Shown: piece by piece, positions 63,901 through 64,000 of the stretch
How the letters are laid out: the number at the start of each line of letters is the position of its first letter
How positions within the stretch are numbered: the stretch's first letter is position 1
DNA from: Bin127 sp965221625
GTDB lineage: Bacteria > Chloroflexota > Dehalococcoidia > Lucifugimonadales > Lucifugimonadaceae
Length of the DNA: 64,000 nt
Assembly: GCA_965221625.1 (NCBI GenBank)
Contig: OZ244903.1
Span: 496,001-560,000, forward strand
Direction: 5' to 3'
Notes under the pieces: model-generated
What the model was told of the DNA's origin: nothing
What the model saw: the letters and a program-made list of their open reading frames with translations, nothing else
Databases searched by the model: none
Made by a program: the position numbers and the translations under genes

Positions 63901-64000
63901 CGAGACTAAAGAAGAGTTGGTTGCCTTCGATCCGAAGTCTACGGAAATCCTTAAACCAGTTGTCCGGGGCAGGGATATCCGACGCTTCCATGTGGATTGG
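60983..64000 (+). CDS. Eco57I-type DNA adenine methyltransferase (partial, runs off right edge)
   Basis: Open for 1006 codons to the window end. The N-terminal 250 residues are unassigned. At about 470 comes TGSYYTPRAVVDYMVDEAL, typical of N6-adenine methylases; SAM motif I is at 545 (LDPAVGSGAFPMGVLHKL) and catalytic motif IV at 786 (VIGNPPYIQL). The visible C-terminal part (IKTGLNEAFIIDNETK, VRGRDIRRF) resembles TaqI-like target-recognition domains of Eco57I and PglX-type enzymes. Its ATG overlaps the helicase stop. It would modify host DNA and provide sequence specificity for the pair. No canonical PD-(D/E)xK nuclease was found at its N-terminus, so cleavage likely resides in the PLD partner. 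Confidence 0.88.
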   Translation, partial: MNTLTTKTTVRSALNQLANENSETAFIGLLEALGYRSQRRLDGQSGNVHDFMSEFRADNIGTGSEQAFQQDATDVRILFQITDDEIGETLQGGLLGSERFDEGNVRSFVFVAIQLVQKSYPRGRYVAFTREINKRFRGAPAVVVFRTADGRLTLAFVNRRPSKNNPDRQVLGNVSLIREVDAGDPHRAHLDILEELELPNLLKWIDSRSRKRNFDGLLEAWLDALNTDALNKRFYQDLYAWFQRAIGEATFPTDPIKTLSPEEHVIRLITRLLFVWFIKEKGLVAEDLFVENQVSRLLKDYDPYHGDSYYRAVLQNLFFATLNTEIGQRQFSQRSNTTHRLFSRYRYADEIADREGLLSLLDKTPFINGGLFDCLDSEEASGKGGYRIDCFTDNPRHRGGYSIPNRLFFDEDANNPGLITLFNRYKFTVEENTPAEQEVALDPELLGKVFENLLAAYNPETKETARKQTGSYYTPRAVVDYMVDEALIAVLTTKVCRNDEAQSSWKDRLHYLLDYGDAFDDADELFSGNEKSGVVEAIANLRVLDPAVGSGAFPMGVLHKLTLALRRLDAENALWEELQKVKAGERAKQAFNTSEQSERDAELAEISATFEHYRGSDYGRKLYLIQNSIFGVDIQSVATQIAKLRFFISLAIEQSPTKERDENYGIRPLPNLETRFVAADALRGIGNSIQLTLGQTSEVNDLLEQLNANRERHFHANTRSEKLACRRRDVTTRRELAGALAVAGFAAEDAAKLSTWDPYDQHASADWFDPEYMFGVSEGFDVVIGNPPYIQLQKNAGRLRKLYQHQGFETFASTGDIYQLFYERGCQLLVRDRGFLAYITSNSWLRAEYGKALRRYLGTNLTPMALLDLGKDVFEAVIVDASVLLVRSGRSADAARSFASVDTDKLAVKSFPPNPQVWQRTRIAGDAPWSILSNLELSILDKMNDKGTPLKEWDISINYGIKTGLNEAFIIDNETKEELVAFDPKSTEILKPVVRGRDIRRFHVDW

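Overview
The window reads as a chromosomal segment of a free-living or host-associated bacterium, most likely a Chloroflexota member near the SAR202/Dehalococcoidia lineage. That placement is an inference. It rests on the mix of single-copy housekeeping genes with several enolase-superfamily sugar-acid enzymes, acyl-CoA dehydrogenases, a sulfatase and RraA-like genes; expansion of enolase paralogues is known for SAR202 genomes. TTG and GTG starts, short intergenic gaps and ATGA/TGATG overlaps point to compact operons. I see no rRNA, tRNA, CRISPR array or insertion sequence.

Layout. 1-4.3 kb (minus): rsmI, metG, a trans-polyprenyl diphosphate synthase and a truncated endonuclease III. 4.3-7.9 kb: a large exported multidomain surface protein. 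8-13.4 kb: lipA, an RlmD/TrmA-type methyltransferase, maf, a complete Tat translocase set (tatB-like, tatC, and tatA on the opposite strand) and lexA. 13.6-31.4 kb: leuS, a membrane-fused spermidine-synthase-like protein, then catabolic and redox genes (2-hydroxyacid dehydrogenase, O-methyltransferase, enolase-superfamily protein, twin CDGSH proteins, alcohol dehydrogenase, aldo/keto reductase, RraA-like aldolase, cupin, sulfatase, M16 peptidase, two acyl-CoA dehydrogenases). 31.4-38.8 kb: HIT protein, ligA, pth, serS, lysS, rsmD, coaD.

38.9-46.9 kb holds the most notable locus. A lipoprotein with a long Thr/Pro/Ala-rich tether and a DsbA-like thioredoxin domain is interrupted by one in-frame TGA. 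That TGA lies exactly where the first Cys of the CxxC active site should be, and a hairpin fitting the bacterial SECIS rules follows it. I read it as an undescribed selenoprotein (Sec167-Pro-His-Cys170). It overlaps the start of an enolase-superfamily gene, which leads a sugar-acid cluster with trpB and a UxuA-type mannonate dehydratase.

47-56 kb (minus): thrS, citrate synthase, a MidA-type methyltransferase and the glycine cleavage system gcvT-gcvH-gcvPA-gcvPB, which uses the lipoate made by LipA. 56.3-64 kb looks like the edge of a defence island: an orphan HicB-like protein, a DUF2283 protein, a VapBC pair, and a two-gene restriction-modification system made of a PLD-nuclease/SNF2 helicase and an Eco57I-type adenine methyltransferase that runs off the right end.
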